Below are positions 46,223-57,118 of a DNA stretch of 64,000 nt, in pieces. A program made the translations under genes and the position numbers. The first letter of the stretch is position 1. Each line of letters opens with the position of its first letter. Below the pieces are notes generated by a model that was not told the origin of the DNA, did no database searches, and worked only from the letters and a program-made list of their open reading frames with translations. The stretch is from positions 30,466-94,465 of the forward strand of contig VXBP01003664.1 of assembly GCA_013400115.1 (NCBI GenBank), written 5' to 3'. This DNA is from Rhinopomastus cyanomelas. Its lineage: Eukaryota > Chordata > Aves > Bucerotiformes > Rhinopomastidae.

Positions 46223-46787
46223 CACATCATGAGCAGCAACTCACAGGTGACACCATGGGCTGCTCCAGCACCGTTTCCTATCTCCATGCAGTTCAGGCTC
46301 ATCCCTGACTTAGTGCTCCTGGCCAAGGAGACAGCACGGGGGGGGGGGGTTGTCCATCTGGGAGCTGGTTCTGTCCATCTGGGGCTGACACCTGACAGAT
46401 GACTCCCTGTTTCTCTAAGGGCCAGAGGGGAAGGAGATGCAATTACCCAGAGTAGGCTTTTGGCAGCACTTGGAGGGAGTGGAACAAGGACACTCAAACC
46501 CAGGGAAAAGGGGATGGAAGAGCAGCTGCTGACATCCAGGGCCCTGCTTTGCTTGTGGCTGCCTCCTCAGAGGAGTCGTTCGTGCAGTAATTAGTGATGT
46601 AAAACATGCGCCGGCCTCTCTGTTCCCATTAGACTCGGCTCCGGCTAGCAGTGATGTGCGACAGTAGCCCATGGTTAATTTCACCAAATGTTCCGTTTAA
46701 TTTCATTTAGGACCAGCTGTCTATAAATCGATGGTGCCTCCTCGTGCTGAGTGCTCATAAAGAAATACAGAAGTCTGTGCCGAGGTT
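46223..46787. other. Repeat-free stretch, candidate conserved non-coding element
   Basis: Segment 46560-46760 has GCAGTAATTAGTGATG, CATGGTTAATTTCACC, GTTTAATTTCATTTAGG and CTATAAATCGATGG, dense in homeodomain-type sites. No coding frame. Confidence 0.45.
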
Positions 46788-47345
46788 CGGGAGTCACAGG
46801 ATGCTAGAATGTGAAGGGTCAGGAGGCCCCTCGAAAGGTCACCTAGTCCAACACCCCACCCCACCCCCCACCAGAACAGGATCCCCTAGATCAGGTCAGT
46901 TCAGGGGGAGTTTGAAAGTCTCCAGAGCAGGAGACTCCACAACCTCTCTGGGCAGCCTGGGCCAGGGCTCCATCACCCTCACAAAGTTTTCACTTCTATT
47001 TCCATGGAACCTCCTCTGCTCCAGCTCCCCCTTGTTGGTCCTTGTCCTATCACTGGGTGCCCCTGAGCAGAGCCTGGCTCCATCCTCCTGACACCCACCC
47101 TTCCCATAGTCATCAACATCCATGGCATCACCCCTCAGTCTCCTCCAGCTGAAGAGACCCAGCTCCCTCATCAGGGAGATGCTCCACTACCTTCACCATC
47201 CCTGCAGCTCTGTGCTGGGCTCTTTCCAGCAGTTTCCTGTCCTTCTGGAACTGAGGGTTCAGAACTGGACACGACATTCCAGATGAGGCCTCACCAGACT
47301 GGAGCAAAGGGAAGAAGAACCTGCCTACCCCTGCTGGACACCCTT
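46788..47345 (-). mobile_element. CR1 fragment with 3' end
   Basis: Antisense from GGGAGTCACAGGATGCTAG to CCTACCCCTGCTGGACACC, with a short C-rich insertion near 46855. Confidence 0.9.
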
Positions 47346-47860
47346 TCCTTGACGCACCCCAGGACACCATTAATAAAGAAGACACTGGCACGAACAGAGC
47401 ACCCTCTATCCTCCACCTCCAGCCCTGGGGTGATGTGTGAGCTCAAGCCTGAAGGCTCATTGTTGACTTGAAGTCAATGAATGACATCTCCTGAGGGTTC
47501 AAACCTCCCTTGCTGTGTTCCTCCACCCATGTGTTGTGTGTCCAGGTCAGCACCAGCCACCCACTGTGTAAAGCAGCTCCTCGTGAGCAGAGCACAGCTG
47601 GCAGCCCGCGGTGAGCTGGGGTTTGTTTGCATCTGAGCAAGCACACCCGTGTTTGAATACCTCTGAGCAAACAATTCTACCCAGCTCCTGTTCTGCTCTT
47701 CCTTGTATCTCTAAGACTTGGTGGTAGACATGGGTGACACCGTCCTGGTCGTGCTGGTCCCATACTACAAGTCCAAAGTGGGTTGGTGGCTTCTTCTACC
47801 AGCTTCCACATTACATCTGAGCCACCACCGCTGTAGCGTGAGACCCTTGGCATGGATCCC
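47346..47860. other. 3' flank of KLHDC7A
   Basis: About 515 bp immediately downstream of the KLHDC7A stop, probably its 3' UTR at least in part. I see no AATAAA on the minus strand here. Confidence 0.4.
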
Positions 47861-50500
47861 TCAAACTTGTGCTTGCGCCATCCCTCCCTCTGGCAGCACC
47901 AGGACAGCCGGGAGGAGGCTGCCACGGGGTGATGGGAAGGGCTGGAGCTCCTTGGTGCCAAAGCGTGGTGAGATGTGGTCAGCCAAAAAACGCACGTGGA
48001 AGTGCCGGCCGATACAGTGGACCAGGCTGCCCAACACAGAGCACTGGAAGCTGGACAGGTTGGGTGCAGAGTAGACGGCACACTCATACCACAGCTTGGC
48101 CTTGGCGCTGCAGCGGTAGACACTGATGCCCGCCGTGCGGTGGAGGTCGAAGCGGTAGATGAAGCCTTTGGTGCTCACCATCTCGACTGTCCTGTCCTTG
48201 CGGCCACTGGCCAGGGTGACTGTCCAGCTGTCCAAGCGGGGGGTGTAACGCAGCAGCACGTAGCGCAAGGTGCCTCCGGTCACGTAGATCTCCCCATCGC
48301 ACACCGTGGCTGTGTGGGCCACGGCGAAGGTGTCGTGAGGCAGGGGTGCGGCGAAGGTCCAGCGGTCCTGCCGGGGGTCGTAGCGTTCCACCGTGTAGAG
48401 GCACTCGCCGCCGATGGCATAGAGGTGGCCATCCAAGGCCACAAGCTTGCAGTGTGGCCGTGCTTGGTTCAGGGGGCAGATCTCTCTCCAGATGTTGGTC
48501 ACAGGGTTGTAGCAGAAGACACGGCTGGAGGACCTCTGTGCCCGGCCTCTGCCCTCGCAGCCAGCCACCACGAAGAGGTAGTTGAACATGCTGCACACGG
48601 CGCACCCCAGCGACACCACCTCTGGTGGCACTCGGCAGAGCTGATGCCAGCGGTCCTCTCTGTCATCATAGTAGCAGAGGCGGCTTGTGTGGAGGCCAGG
48701 CTCCTGCACACTGACGTCCACCACAGCCACGTGCATCTTCCCCTTCATCCTCCGCCGCAGGATGAGCTCCCGCTCCCCAGCATTGAGGCGGCCATAGATG
48801 GAGGGTGTCCTCAGCACCTGCAGGTAGTTGTCACTCATCACCTTGTAGGCAGCCTCCTGGAGGTGACCGAGTTTCTGCGCTTTGGCTGTGCAGAGGACCT
48901 CATAGCAGTTCCCCAAGTCCAGGTGGGTATGTGGTGGCGTTTGGGAGAGATCAGCACTGGCCACCACCTCTGGCCAGGGGCTTGCTGGTGTCGTTCTAGC
49001 TGGTCCCATAACCCCAAACCCCTCCATGGGTAGATGGAGGTGGGAGCTGTCAGCAATCTGGAGAAGGCTGTTCTTGAGGCTGGGAGATGGTGGCTCGGGG
49101 GAGGTCTCCGAGCTCTCTGTAGGTGTTGAAGCTACAGAGGTCTTGGAAGGATCTTGTCTTGTCACATCTGGGTCCAGTTCCTGGGTTGCAAAGCTCTGCA
49201 GCTCTTCATGGACCTCATGTGGGCTGCGGTGCTGAGATATTCCTTGAGGGATGTAGCGGAGACACCTGTTCTTCAACACTGACTGGGAGATGGATTGGAC
49301 ACAGTAGTCATAGACTTTTCCTTTGAGGCCAGGGGTTGGCTGCCCAGCCCCGTCTTTCACCAGTTGCTCAGTGATGAAGTTCTCCTCCACCTGGATCTTT
49401 GCAACCGAGGAGAAAGAGTAGGAGGCCTCTGAGCCCTTGTTGCTCGCCATCATCGTTAGCCCCAGGTCTGAGGTGATGCTTAGGGTCTGGATCATCTCCC
49501 CATGCCCTTTGACCCAACAGCTCCTGCTTCCAACAGCCAGATCCTTCTCTGTGTTTTGAGCACGTCGGTCACTTGCCTTCTGGGCAATCCCAGGGGAAAG
49601 GCTGGTGCTCGGGGCAAAGGTGCCCTCCTTGTGGCTGCTCCGTGTTTCAGCTGTATCCCCCAGCTCATGAGATCTTGGTTCACTTCCTGGATCCTTCCCT
49701 GGATTATTCCCTGGCTCCTTCTCTGTCTTCCTTGCCAGGTTACTTTCCAGCTCACTTCCCAGCTCACAGCCTGGCTCCTTCCCTGACTTATTTCCTGGAT
49801 CAATTCCTGACTCCTTTCCTGCCTTTCTTGCCAGATTATTTTCCAGGTCACTTCCCTGTTCACTTTCCAGCTCCATTGCCTGTTCACTTCCCAGCTCTCT
49901 TCCCATCTCACTTCCCAGCTCTATTCCCTGTTCACTTCCCAGCTCTCTTCCCATCTCATTTTCCAGCTCCATTCCCTGTTCACTTCCCAGCTCTCTTCCC
50001 ATCTCACCTTCCAGCTCCATTCCCTGTTCACTTCCCAACTCTCTTCCCATCTCCCTTCCCAGCTCTATTCCCATCTCCCTTCCCAGCTCTATTCCCATCT
50101 CACTTCCCAACTTGCTTCCCTTCCCAGCCATCCTTGCTCTCCCACAACTCGACTCCAGATCCAAAACCATCTCACCTCGTCCTTCCTCCTCCTCCTCTTC
50201 TTCCTCACCCCTCGGCAGCCTTCGCTCCCCATGGGGAGGCATTTGCCGTGTCCCAGAGCCTGTCCCTTGTCCATCCCCACCAAACACCCTCCTCCTCCGC
50301 AGAGCCGTGTCCCCATCCCGGGCAGCATTTCCCCGCTCCTCTCCCAGAGCCTCAGCTGGTGGGATTGTGCTAGCGGCGAGCGAACGGGACCTGTAGAACC
50401 TGTAAGCCAGAGTGAGGAGGAGCAGAGCCGTGGCGGAGAGGACCAGCTTGCCAGCCAGCTGCATGTCGGACTGCCAGGACAGGGTCACCTGCTGGAACAT
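47861..50500 (-). CDS. KLHDC7A: KLHDC7A, kelch domain-containing protein 7A, single coding exon, complete
   Basis: The frame is open for 879 codons, the longest in the window. The start (CAT at 50498-50500) is chosen because a short hydrophilic lead precedes MQLAGKLVLS and a leucine-rich membrane segment (about residues 15-33), as I recall for mammalian KLHDC7A; the stop (TCA) is at 47861-47863. Residues 34-130 are charged with an eight-Glu run. Residues 129-220 are a tandem Glu/Gly/Leu repeat. A conserved stretch around residues 360-405 contains KGKVYDYCVQS. A BACK-like helical region begins near residue 526 (LDLGNCYEVL). Kelch repeats follow at about 590-830, including SSRVFCYNPVTNIW and LYAIGGE. 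There is no BTB domain, so a CUL3-adaptor role cannot be assumed. The mammalian gene also has its coding region in one exon, about 777 residues; the extra length here lies mostly in the repeat. Function is poorly known; a single-pass membrane protein is predicted. No stop or frameshift interrupts it. Confidence 0.95.
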   Translation of the reverse strand: MFQQVTLSWQSDMQLAGKLVLSATALLLLTLAYRFYRSRSLAASTIPPAEALGEERGNAARDGDTALRRRRVFGGDGQGTGSGTRQMPPHGERRLPRGEEEEEEEEGRGEMVLDLESSCGRARMAGKGSKLGSEMGIELGREMGIELGREMGRELGSEQGMELEGEMGRELGSEQGMELENEMGRELGSEQGIELGSEMGRELGSEQAMELESEQGSDLENNLARKAGKESGIDPGNKSGKEPGCELGSELESNLARKTEKEPGNNPGKDPGSEPRSHELGDTAETRSSHKEGTFAPSTSLSPGIAQKASDRRAQNTEKDLAVGSRSCWVKGHGEMIQTLSITSDLGLTMMASNKGSEASYSFSSVAKIQVEENFITEQLVKDGAGQPTPGLKGKVYDYCVQSISQSVLKNRCLRYIPQGISQHRSPHEVHEELQSFATQELDPDVTRQDPSKTSVASTPTESSETSPEPPSPSLKNSLLQIADSSHLHLPMEGFGVMGPARTTPASPWPEVVASADLSQTPPHTHLDLGNCYEVLCTAKAQKLGHLQEAAYKVMSDNYLQVLRTPSIYGRLNAGERELILRRRMKGKMHVAVVDVSVQEPGLHTSRLCYYDDREDRWHQLCRVPPEVVSLGCAVCSMFNYLFVVAGCEGRGRAQRSSSRVFCYNPVTNIWREICPLNQARPHCKLVALDGHLYAIGGECLYTVERYDPRQDRWTFAAPLPHDTFAVAHTATVCDGEIYVTGGTLRYVLLRYTPRLDSWTVTLASGRKDRTVEMVSTKGFIYRFDLHRTAGISVYRCSAKAKLWYECAVYSAPNLSSFQCSVLGSLVHCIGRHFHVRFLADHISPRFGTKELQPFPSPRGSLLPAVLVLPEGGMAQAQV
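49859..50050 (-). repeat. KLHDC7A: 48-bp coding minisatellite, four units, inside KLHDC7A
   Basis: Four consecutive 16-residue units start at residues 151, 167, 183 and 199, each close to MGRELGSEQGMELEGE, with substitutions at unit positions 10, 11 and 14-15. A shorter 8-residue version (residues 131-150) precedes it. A looser duplicated Lys/Glu/Pro/Gly block follows to about residue 275. Units are in multiples of three, so copy-number change keeps the frame. Confidence 0.9.
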
Positions 50501-51097
50501 TTTTCCACGCCAGCAATGAGGAGAAGCCGATTAATGATTTGCCGAAAGGAGCCGGAGGAGTGCGGTGCCGAAAGGTTGGGACAAGGTGACTTTGAGCGAG
50601 TGAAGCTGGCAGGAGGCTTCCGGAGAAGCTTTGCATGTTTGGCCTGGGCTGGGCTCTGCGGAAAGGTGCAGCCCCGAGCGGCTGGTGGCACTGCGCCTGC
50701 TTCGTTCGCCCGGGAAACAGAGAGGCTCAGAGGGGAACGCGAGGAGGCACAAAGGCAGGAACAGTGTCTCCTCTTTGGCTGCTTCGCAGGGCCCGTGTGA
50801 CGGAAAGGGAAGGGAATCACTGGTTCCATCTGCACAAGGTGCCTTGCAGCTGGGTGCAGACGTGGGGAAGGGTGGGAGAAGCAGCCCCATGCTGGATGGA
50901 TGCCGGATGGACCTTCGATCCGGTGATGAGCAGCTGCTCCCGGCACCGGTGGGTGACTAATTTGGGAGCCTTCGTTTGCAGCACTAGAGCTAACAAAGGG
51001 TGATGGGGAAGAGCTCAGCAGCAGCTTTGGGGTCTTTTTGAGGCCATATTGGAAGTGGTGGAGAATTAAGAGGTGGTGGGAAAGGAACTGAGGGCTT
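50501..51097. other. 5' flank of KLHDC7A
   Basis: CR1-free. Likely holds the 5' UTR and promoter, but no TATA box is evident and no upstream exon can be placed from sequence alone. Confidence 0.4.
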
Positions 51098-51494
51098 GTG
51101 AGGAGAGGCTGAGGGAGCTGGGGCTCTTGAGCTGGGAAAAAAGGAGCCTGAAGAGTGACCCCATGTATGTTGATCAATATGGAAAGGGTGAGTGTCAGGA
51201 GGATGGAGCCAGGCTCTGCTCAGGGGCACCCAGTGACAGGACAAGGGGCAGCAGGTGTGAGCTGGACCAGAGGAGGTTCCACATCTGTGAGATGGACCTT
51301 CTTGCCAGTGAGGATGCTGAGCCCTGGCAGGGGCTGGCCAGGGGATTGTGGAGTCTCCTTCTCTGGAGAAGTTTAAAACCCACCTGGGCATGTTCCTGTG
51401 TGACTGGATGTAGGGGATCCTACTGTGTCAGGGAGACTGGACTGGCTGATCTTTCGAGGCCCCTTCCAATCCCTAACATTCTGGGATTCTGTGA
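51098..51494 (+). mobile_element. CR1 fragment with 3' end
   Basis: Sense from GGGCTTGTGAGGAGAGGCTG to CATTCTGGGATTCTGTGA. Confidence 0.92.
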
Positions 51495-51609
51495 AAGGGG
51501 GAAAAATGGCACCAAAAGACACTGGAGGCTGGGGGTTGCTGCCTTCAGGGTCCTGAAACCATGTCGGGGTTGGGGGATGAGGTAAGGATGGGAAATAAAG
51601 GACTGGAAC

Positions 51610-51832
51610 AAGGAAGAAGTTTGGGATGGGATGGGATTTGGTGGACAGGAATGGTGGGATGGTGTGGAATGGGATGGAATAGGAAAGGATGGGATGAGAT
51701 AGGAACAGTTTGTCTGAGATAGGAAGGAGGGGAGGGGATGGGATGGAATGGGATGGGATGTGGGGGATAGGAAGGATGGGATGGGATAGGAAGGGATGCG
51801 ATGGGAAGAATGGGATGGGATGGAATAGGAGC
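51610..51832 (+). repeat. GGGAT/GGAAT pentamer-type satellite block
   Basis: Irregular runs of GGGAT, GGAAT and AGGAT pentamers over about 220 bp, G-rich on the plus strand. It follows a CR1 copy. Overlapping Ser/Pro/His-rich minus-strand frames come from the repeat. Confidence 0.88.
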
Positions 51833-53407
51833 CATCGTTTTGAAGCAATGCCCTGTGGCATGTGGGATATCCTTGGGGACTGGAGTCACTGTGGGGAAAC
51901 TGAGGCACAGAGGATGCCAGGGAGTGTCACACTTCTAGCTCCTTTCTCCCCCAGGGAAGCTGGCAATGATGCGCCTGGTCCTGATCTGAATGTCAAAGAT
52001 TTAAGGGAATTGTTGTCTCTGTCACCCCCAAGGCAGCCAAGTCTCCAGCCTGGACCATGATGGGGGTGGGCTGAGGAGGGGAGGGGGCCTGGGGACTGAA
52101 ATCCCTCTGCAGCCACTGCTGAATGAGCTGAATTCAAAGGGAGAAAATGAATTTCCTGATCCCCGAGGGGAACGTCTCACAAGCTGAGAGATGCAGAAGG
52201 AAATGAGGTCCTATGAGGCAGCAAAGGAACAGCCATGATGGGGGTGGCTGATCCTGTTTGCCCTCAGGGACAGGCCTGGTGCCAGTCCAGTGGGATTTGC
52301 CAGAGAAACAACCCCAGGTGATTCTAAAACATCTGCTGGTATGAGGTGTGGGGGTGATGGAGCCAAACTGGTAGGAGGAGGTCTTGCCTTGGCTCTATCA
52401 TGGGGTGCTGGTGAGCTCATGGTGTCCACAGCCTCCCAAACCATCTCCTGATCAGATGATAGGGAGATGGTTTGGGATCCTGGTCTGAAGATCACATCAA
52501 GCTGTTGCAGCTCTGCCTTTTGCAATGTGGGAGGAGCATCCAAACATCCCTGCGGGGGACGATCTGCACCATTTCCAGCATCTGTGCTTGGGGTGATGGT
52601 TGGGCTGGATGGGCTGGTTGGGGGGTCTTCCAACCGGAATGATTCTGTGGTTCTAAACACTGTAATAGAGAGGCTGGAGAGACAGCAGAGGGGTAACTCC
52701 CCTAACTGCCCTGGGACCCCTCTACACATACCTGCTATGAACAGATAGAGCCTACCAGCAGCTTTTAGGGGGTTGCTTGGGATGTCATCACCTTGTATGG
52801 GTGACACAGGAAAGATGAGGTTTGGGGAATGAGGGTACTCAGAGTAAGGACTGGACTTCAGAGCAGGGCAATCACTGGTGCGAGATGCAGCCCTCAGATA
52901 CATCTTGAGCATCCAAAGCAGCCAAACCCCAGCTGCTCCCCTCCATCCTACTTGTCATGTGGGTCCAAAATCTATCACTGGGAGGGGGACAAGGTGGGTC
53001 TTGGTCCAGCTAAGACTGCCTGCGGACCCAGAGGGTCCAGATGGGTACCAGGGCTGTGTAAGGATGCTGGGCACATGTCTCAGGGCTTGGCTAATTGGCA
53101 GATGGTATGGCAACCAGTGTGCAGCCATGACCCCCCGGCATTCTCCACCTCTTGCTGCCATGGTTTTTAATCTGCTGGTAGATCTGCAAAGAACCCTGTG
53201 CTCAGAAGCCAGGCACTATGAATTATGGATGTGCTTGGTGGCCCTATAAACCCAGCCCAGCAGGAAAGGCCCAATAATGAGGTGGGGGAAGCACTGAGCA
53301 GAGCCCACCAGCATTCCCAGCCCAGTTGAGCTAGAGAAGCCCTAGTTTCGTGCCCCCCACCATCATCCCAAAAGTCTGGAGACCTGGATACATCCCATCC
53401 TCAAGAG
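51833..53407. other. Intergenic, mostly unidentified
   Basis: About 1.6 kb with one CR1 remnant. The 233-codon minus-strand frame at 52211 runs through that remnant and has no domain, so it is treated as chance. Confidence 0.5.
52598..52655 (+). mobile_element. CR1 tail remnant
   Basis: GGCTGGATGGGCTGGTTGG, then TCTTCCAACCGGAATGATTC. Confidence 0.7.
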
Positions 53408-53518
53408 ATCATAGCATCATAGAATGGTCTGGGCTGGAACAGATCTTAAAGATCACCTAGTTCTGACCCCCTGCCATAGGCAGGGACACCTCCCACTCGA
53501 CCAGGATGCTCAAACCCC
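53408..53518 (-). mobile_element. CR1 fragment, older subfamily
   Basis: TCATAGAATGGTCTGGGCTG, then CCCCTGCCATAGGCAGGGAC, an older CR1 tail type. Confidence 0.82.
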
Positions 53519-54375
53519 CAACCCAGATGCAGGGCTGGGATGCCCAAGCCCTGATGATGGGTGTGTTGCAGGATGCAGCCTGGTTAGTCTCATTGTCAGC
53601 GGGATTTTATGGCTCTTGGGAGGGCAGAACAGGGAGAGCTGAGGGTGTTCCAGCAGTCAGCTGCCCTGGGTGCTGTTGCCTTCATAAACAACAGGACGGG
53701 GAGCACCAGGGCTGCAGGGATGATGGCAAGATGGAGGATCCCCCCGGCACAAACGCAGGGCCAACCTGTAGCTGTATGAATGGGAAGGACGAAGAGCGGC
53801 AGCGCACGGGGCTGCGGCCTCAGCACCTCAAGAGCAGCAGCGCTGCGTCGGCACCTGTGACTGTAATTGGATGTAATTGCCTCTTCCAGGTTTTGCTAAA
53901 ACCTTCTCAAAGCCCCCAGAATACCCAGGGAACATCGATAACGCTGCTCCTTGGGGTTTTCAGCCGGCGCTGTCCCGAAGCAGCGCGATTAATTTTTTAC
54001 AGGCTAATCATCTCTCTTAGGCAGCTTGTCAGGCACCGATCTGTCAGCCCTCATCAATAATGGAACAAGCTCAGCAGCTCTTCACCCCCCTCTCTGCTCC
54101 TGCCTCCTGCATTATTCACTGCCAGGTCCTCAGACAAACAGGGGGAGCCAGGGATTTAATTGATGTCCTGTAGGAAGGTGGATAGGGATGAGGAGGCAAG
54201 GCTGGCAGAGGATGGGTGAAGGGTGCCAGTGGGCAGGACATCCAGCACTGAGCAGATGGTTTGATGCTCTGGTGGGTGGCCTTGCTGTGTGTCCTTCATC
54301 TTGGGGGGACGCTGGGACACCAGGGCTGCAGGGATGATGCTGAGAAGGAGGATCCCCATGGCTCCTCAGACTGGG
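53519..54375. other. Repeat-free stretch, candidate conserved non-coding element
   Basis: Segment 53840-54120 has ACTGTAATTGGATGTAATTG, ACATCGATAACG, GCGATTAATTTTTTACAGG and CATCAATAATGG. Frames up to 184 codons have no domain. Confidence 0.45.
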
Positions 54376-54768
54376 TCTGATGAGGAGAGGCTGAGGGAGC
54401 TGCGGCTGTTCAGCCTAGAGAAGAGGACACTGAGGAGAGACCTCTCTGCTCTCTACAGCTACCTGAAGGGTGGTTGCAGTGAGGTGGGGGTTGGCCTCTT
54501 CTCCCCAGGGAGTAGCGATAGGACCAGATGAAATGTGGTCAGGTTGTGCCAGGGGATGTTCAGGTTGGATCTTAGGAAAAACTTCTTCCCAGAAGAGGGG
54601 AGAGGCCTTGGAACAGGAGCTGCTGTGGGAGCAGGTGGAGGCACCATCCCTGGTGGGGTTCAACAACTGGGCAGCCGGGGTGTTTGAGGAGCTGGGGTAG
54701 TGGGCTGTAGGGTGGACGGTTGGGCTTGATGATCTTGAAGATCTTTTCCAACCTGGATGATTCTATGA
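54376..54768 (+). mobile_element. CR1 fragment, second subfamily
   Basis: Sense from TGAGGAGAGGCTGAGGGAGC to TTTCCAACCTGGATGATTC. Confidence 0.9.
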
Positions 54769-55244
54769 GAGGCTCCCATGTCCCCTCAAGCATCACTCTG
54801 GCCATGCTGATGCCGAGGAGGTCCCAGCCTACAGCGCGATCCCTTCAGCAATCCGAATGCAAGCAGAGGGGTGGATTTGGGATGTGGGGACCACCGAACC
54901 CATGGCTCCTCTCCCAGCTGCTGGATGGGGAGAGGTCATATGTCTCTCGATCTGGCACCGAGCAGCGGGAGGATGGTGGCACTGCCGCAGTACCATCCCT
55001 CATTTCCATGGTTCTGGGCTAAACCCACAGCATTTGCATTTAAATGGAGGTTTGGGTGGCTGTAAATCCTCTTTCCGGTTTTTTTGTTTCCCGAGCTAGA
55101 AGGTCTAATGGCTGTTTAATCACATTGGGATGAGGGTCCCACACTACCCCAGAGCATCTCCAACCTAGTGAGGAGAGTGTGGAGAATCCATCAGGCTTTC
55201 CTGCCTGCTCGTTAGGGTGGGGGCAAACGCAGGCACAGTAAAAA
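54769..55244. other. Intergenic, no recognised element
   Basis: About 475 bp with no CR1 or coding signal. Confidence 0.5.
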
Positions 55245-55502
55245 TTGCCCTAAAAATATCAAGGTTCCCCTCAAAAGTATCGAGGTTCCTCTAAAAATAG
55301 AAGATGTTCCCCTAAAAATGTGAGGCTCCTTTAAAAAAATGAAGATCCCATTAAAAACTGAGGGTCCCATTAAGAACTGAGGGTCCCTTTGAAAACTGAG
55401 GGTCCCCTTGAAAACTGAGGGTCCCATTAAGAACTGAGGGTCCCTTTGAAAACTGAGGGTCCCATTAAAAACTGAGAGTCCCACTAAAAGATGAAGGTTC
55501 CC
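55245..55502 (+). repeat. 19-20-bp minisatellite between KLHDC7A and IGSF21
   Basis: About 13 units similar to AACTGAGGGTCCCATTAAA, more homogeneous toward the right end. The 90-codon minus-strand open frame over it is a repeat artefact. Confidence 0.88.
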
Positions 55503-56269
55503 TCTTTACACAGGTTGGTGCAAAGGGCTGTAGCAGCAGGAGCCATCGGGTTGAGGCAGCTGGTCCGATGGGCTCCAGCCACTCGGCTGCTGTTGCTGTG
55601 GGATGAAAGTGGAGCCGCTGCTCCTCCTGCATCACAGGCAGCCCCCATCTGTCCTGGAGTCACTTCCAGCCCTGATTATCAAGCCATGTGCTCCAGGGAG
55701 TGTGGGAAGAGCTCCGGAGCTGTTGCCGTGCGTTCGCTGAGCTCCTTCGACGCCGGGGAAGCACTCGCAGCGGGGCTGGCGACGAAGTGTGGATGGGACT
55801 CGAGCTGCTTCATAGTAATTAATCATAACAGGAGTAATAATGCCCAGTGCTCGTGCGGGGCGGTGGGAAGATGAAGTGCTGGCTAATCCTCTAGGATTAA
55901 ATGTTCCACAGGGAAATGCCCCATCCGTGGGTTCCTCTCCTGCTGCATCCCCTTCCCTGGGGGATCCTGATACTGGGCTGGATCCTCTCGGGGCACCACA
56001 GGAAGGAAAAACACTGGAAAAACCACTGGCATCACCCAGCCCTGGGCAGGATTGGTGTAGAACCTCCTGTTTTTTGCAAAGAGCCACCCTGCAGCTGGTA
56101 GTGCCATCCTGGGCTGTGCCTGCTGGCCCAGGGTGCTGGAGGACTGGCCAAGATCTGTCCCAGCTTATGTCTCCTTGGTGACAATTAGCTAGGAGGGGTG
56201 AGGAGACCAAAAAACCCACCCTTTCAACACAGCTGGTGCCTCCTGGACCGGTGCTGCCCCACAGGACAC
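55503..56269. other. Repeat-free stretch, candidate conserved non-coding element
   Basis: About 770 bp. Segment 55735-55905 has CATAGTAATTAATCATAACA and AGTAATAATGCCC in CpG-containing sequence. Minus-strand frame of 217 codons has no domain. Confidence 0.4.
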
Positions 56270-56641
56270 AGAACCACAGGATCACAGAACATCAGGGGTT
56301 GGAAGGGACCTCAGAAGATCATCCAGTCCCATCCCCCCGACACAGCAGGGTCCCCTAGATCCAATCACACAGGAACATGCCCAGGTGGATTTTCAACATC
56401 TCCAGAGAAGACTCCACAACCCCTGCCCCCTGGGCAGCCCCTGTCATGGCTCTGGCACCCTCACTGGGAGGAAGGTCCTTCTCACATTGATGTGGAACCT
56501 TCTCTGTCCCAGCTCACACCTGCTGCCCCTTGTCCTATCATTGGGTGCCCCTGAGCAGAGCCTGGCTCCATCCTCCTGACACCCACCCTTTCCATAGCGA
56601 TCAACATTCATGGGGTCACTCTTCAGGCTCCTTTTTCCAAG
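56270..56641 (-). mobile_element. CR1 fragment, joined to a minisatellite
   Basis: Antisense from GAACCACAGGATCACAGAAC to CAGGCTCCTTTTTCCAAG, where the 20-bp repeat begins. Confidence 0.92.
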
Positions 56642-56899
56642 TGCTGGGCACCCCAAGATGATGCCGGATACCCCAAAGCAGTGCTAGTACCCCAAGGCTG
56701 TGCCAAGCACCCCAAGACCATGCTGAGTACCTCAAGACAGTGCTGGTTACCCCAAGGCAGTTCTGGGTACCCCAAGGTAGTGCTGATGAACCCAAGACAG
56801 TACTAGATACTCCAACACAGTGCTGGTTACCCCAAGGCCATACTAGGTACCCCAAAATGGTGCCAGGTACCCCAAGGCATGGCTGGGTACCCCAGAAGA
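56640..56899 (+). repeat. 20-bp minisatellite 3' of IGSF21
   Basis: About 13 units similar to TACCCCAAGGCAGTGCTGG. It begins exactly where the 5' end of the preceding CR1 copy stops and runs to the possible IGSF21 3' end. Confidence 0.85.
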
Positions 56900-56953
56900 A
56901 GACAAAACATGAAGCAGAACCTTCTACCAGGGGCATATTTTTCTGGTTTTCAT

Positions 56954-56959
56954 TTTAAT
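56954..56959 (-). promoter_or_regulatory. IGSF21: Possible IGSF21 polyadenylation signal (ATTAAA)
   Basis: ATTAAA on the minus strand about 160 nt downstream of the stop codon, just before the 20-bp tandem repeat. It is the first common hexamer I see on that strand. Transcript evidence is not available, so the 3' end could be farther left. Confidence 0.3.
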
Positions 56960-57118
56960 GAAATCGTCTGAGGAAGCCAAGACAGCAAGAGACCAAGACC
57001 GTCAATAGAATAGAAAAAAAAAAAGAGAGAGAGAGCGCAAGAGACCCGATGGACAGAGGTGTCAACGCTCAGGGGGAGCCACACGGAGGAAGAGGAGAAA
57101 GAAGAGGCAGGTGAAGCT

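Noticed and set aside
47975..49033. 352-codon plus-strand open frame
   Set aside because: Lies antisense to KLHDC7A and exists because of that gene's codon composition.
49573..50373. 266-codon plus-strand Pro/Phe/His repeat frame
   Set aside because: Antisense shadow of the KLHDC7A coding minisatellite.
52211..52912. 233-codon minus-strand open frame
   Set aside because: Runs through a CR1 tail remnant and has no domain.
53506..54060. 184-codon plus-strand frame
   Set aside because: No domain; overlaps a region better explained as conserved non-coding DNA.
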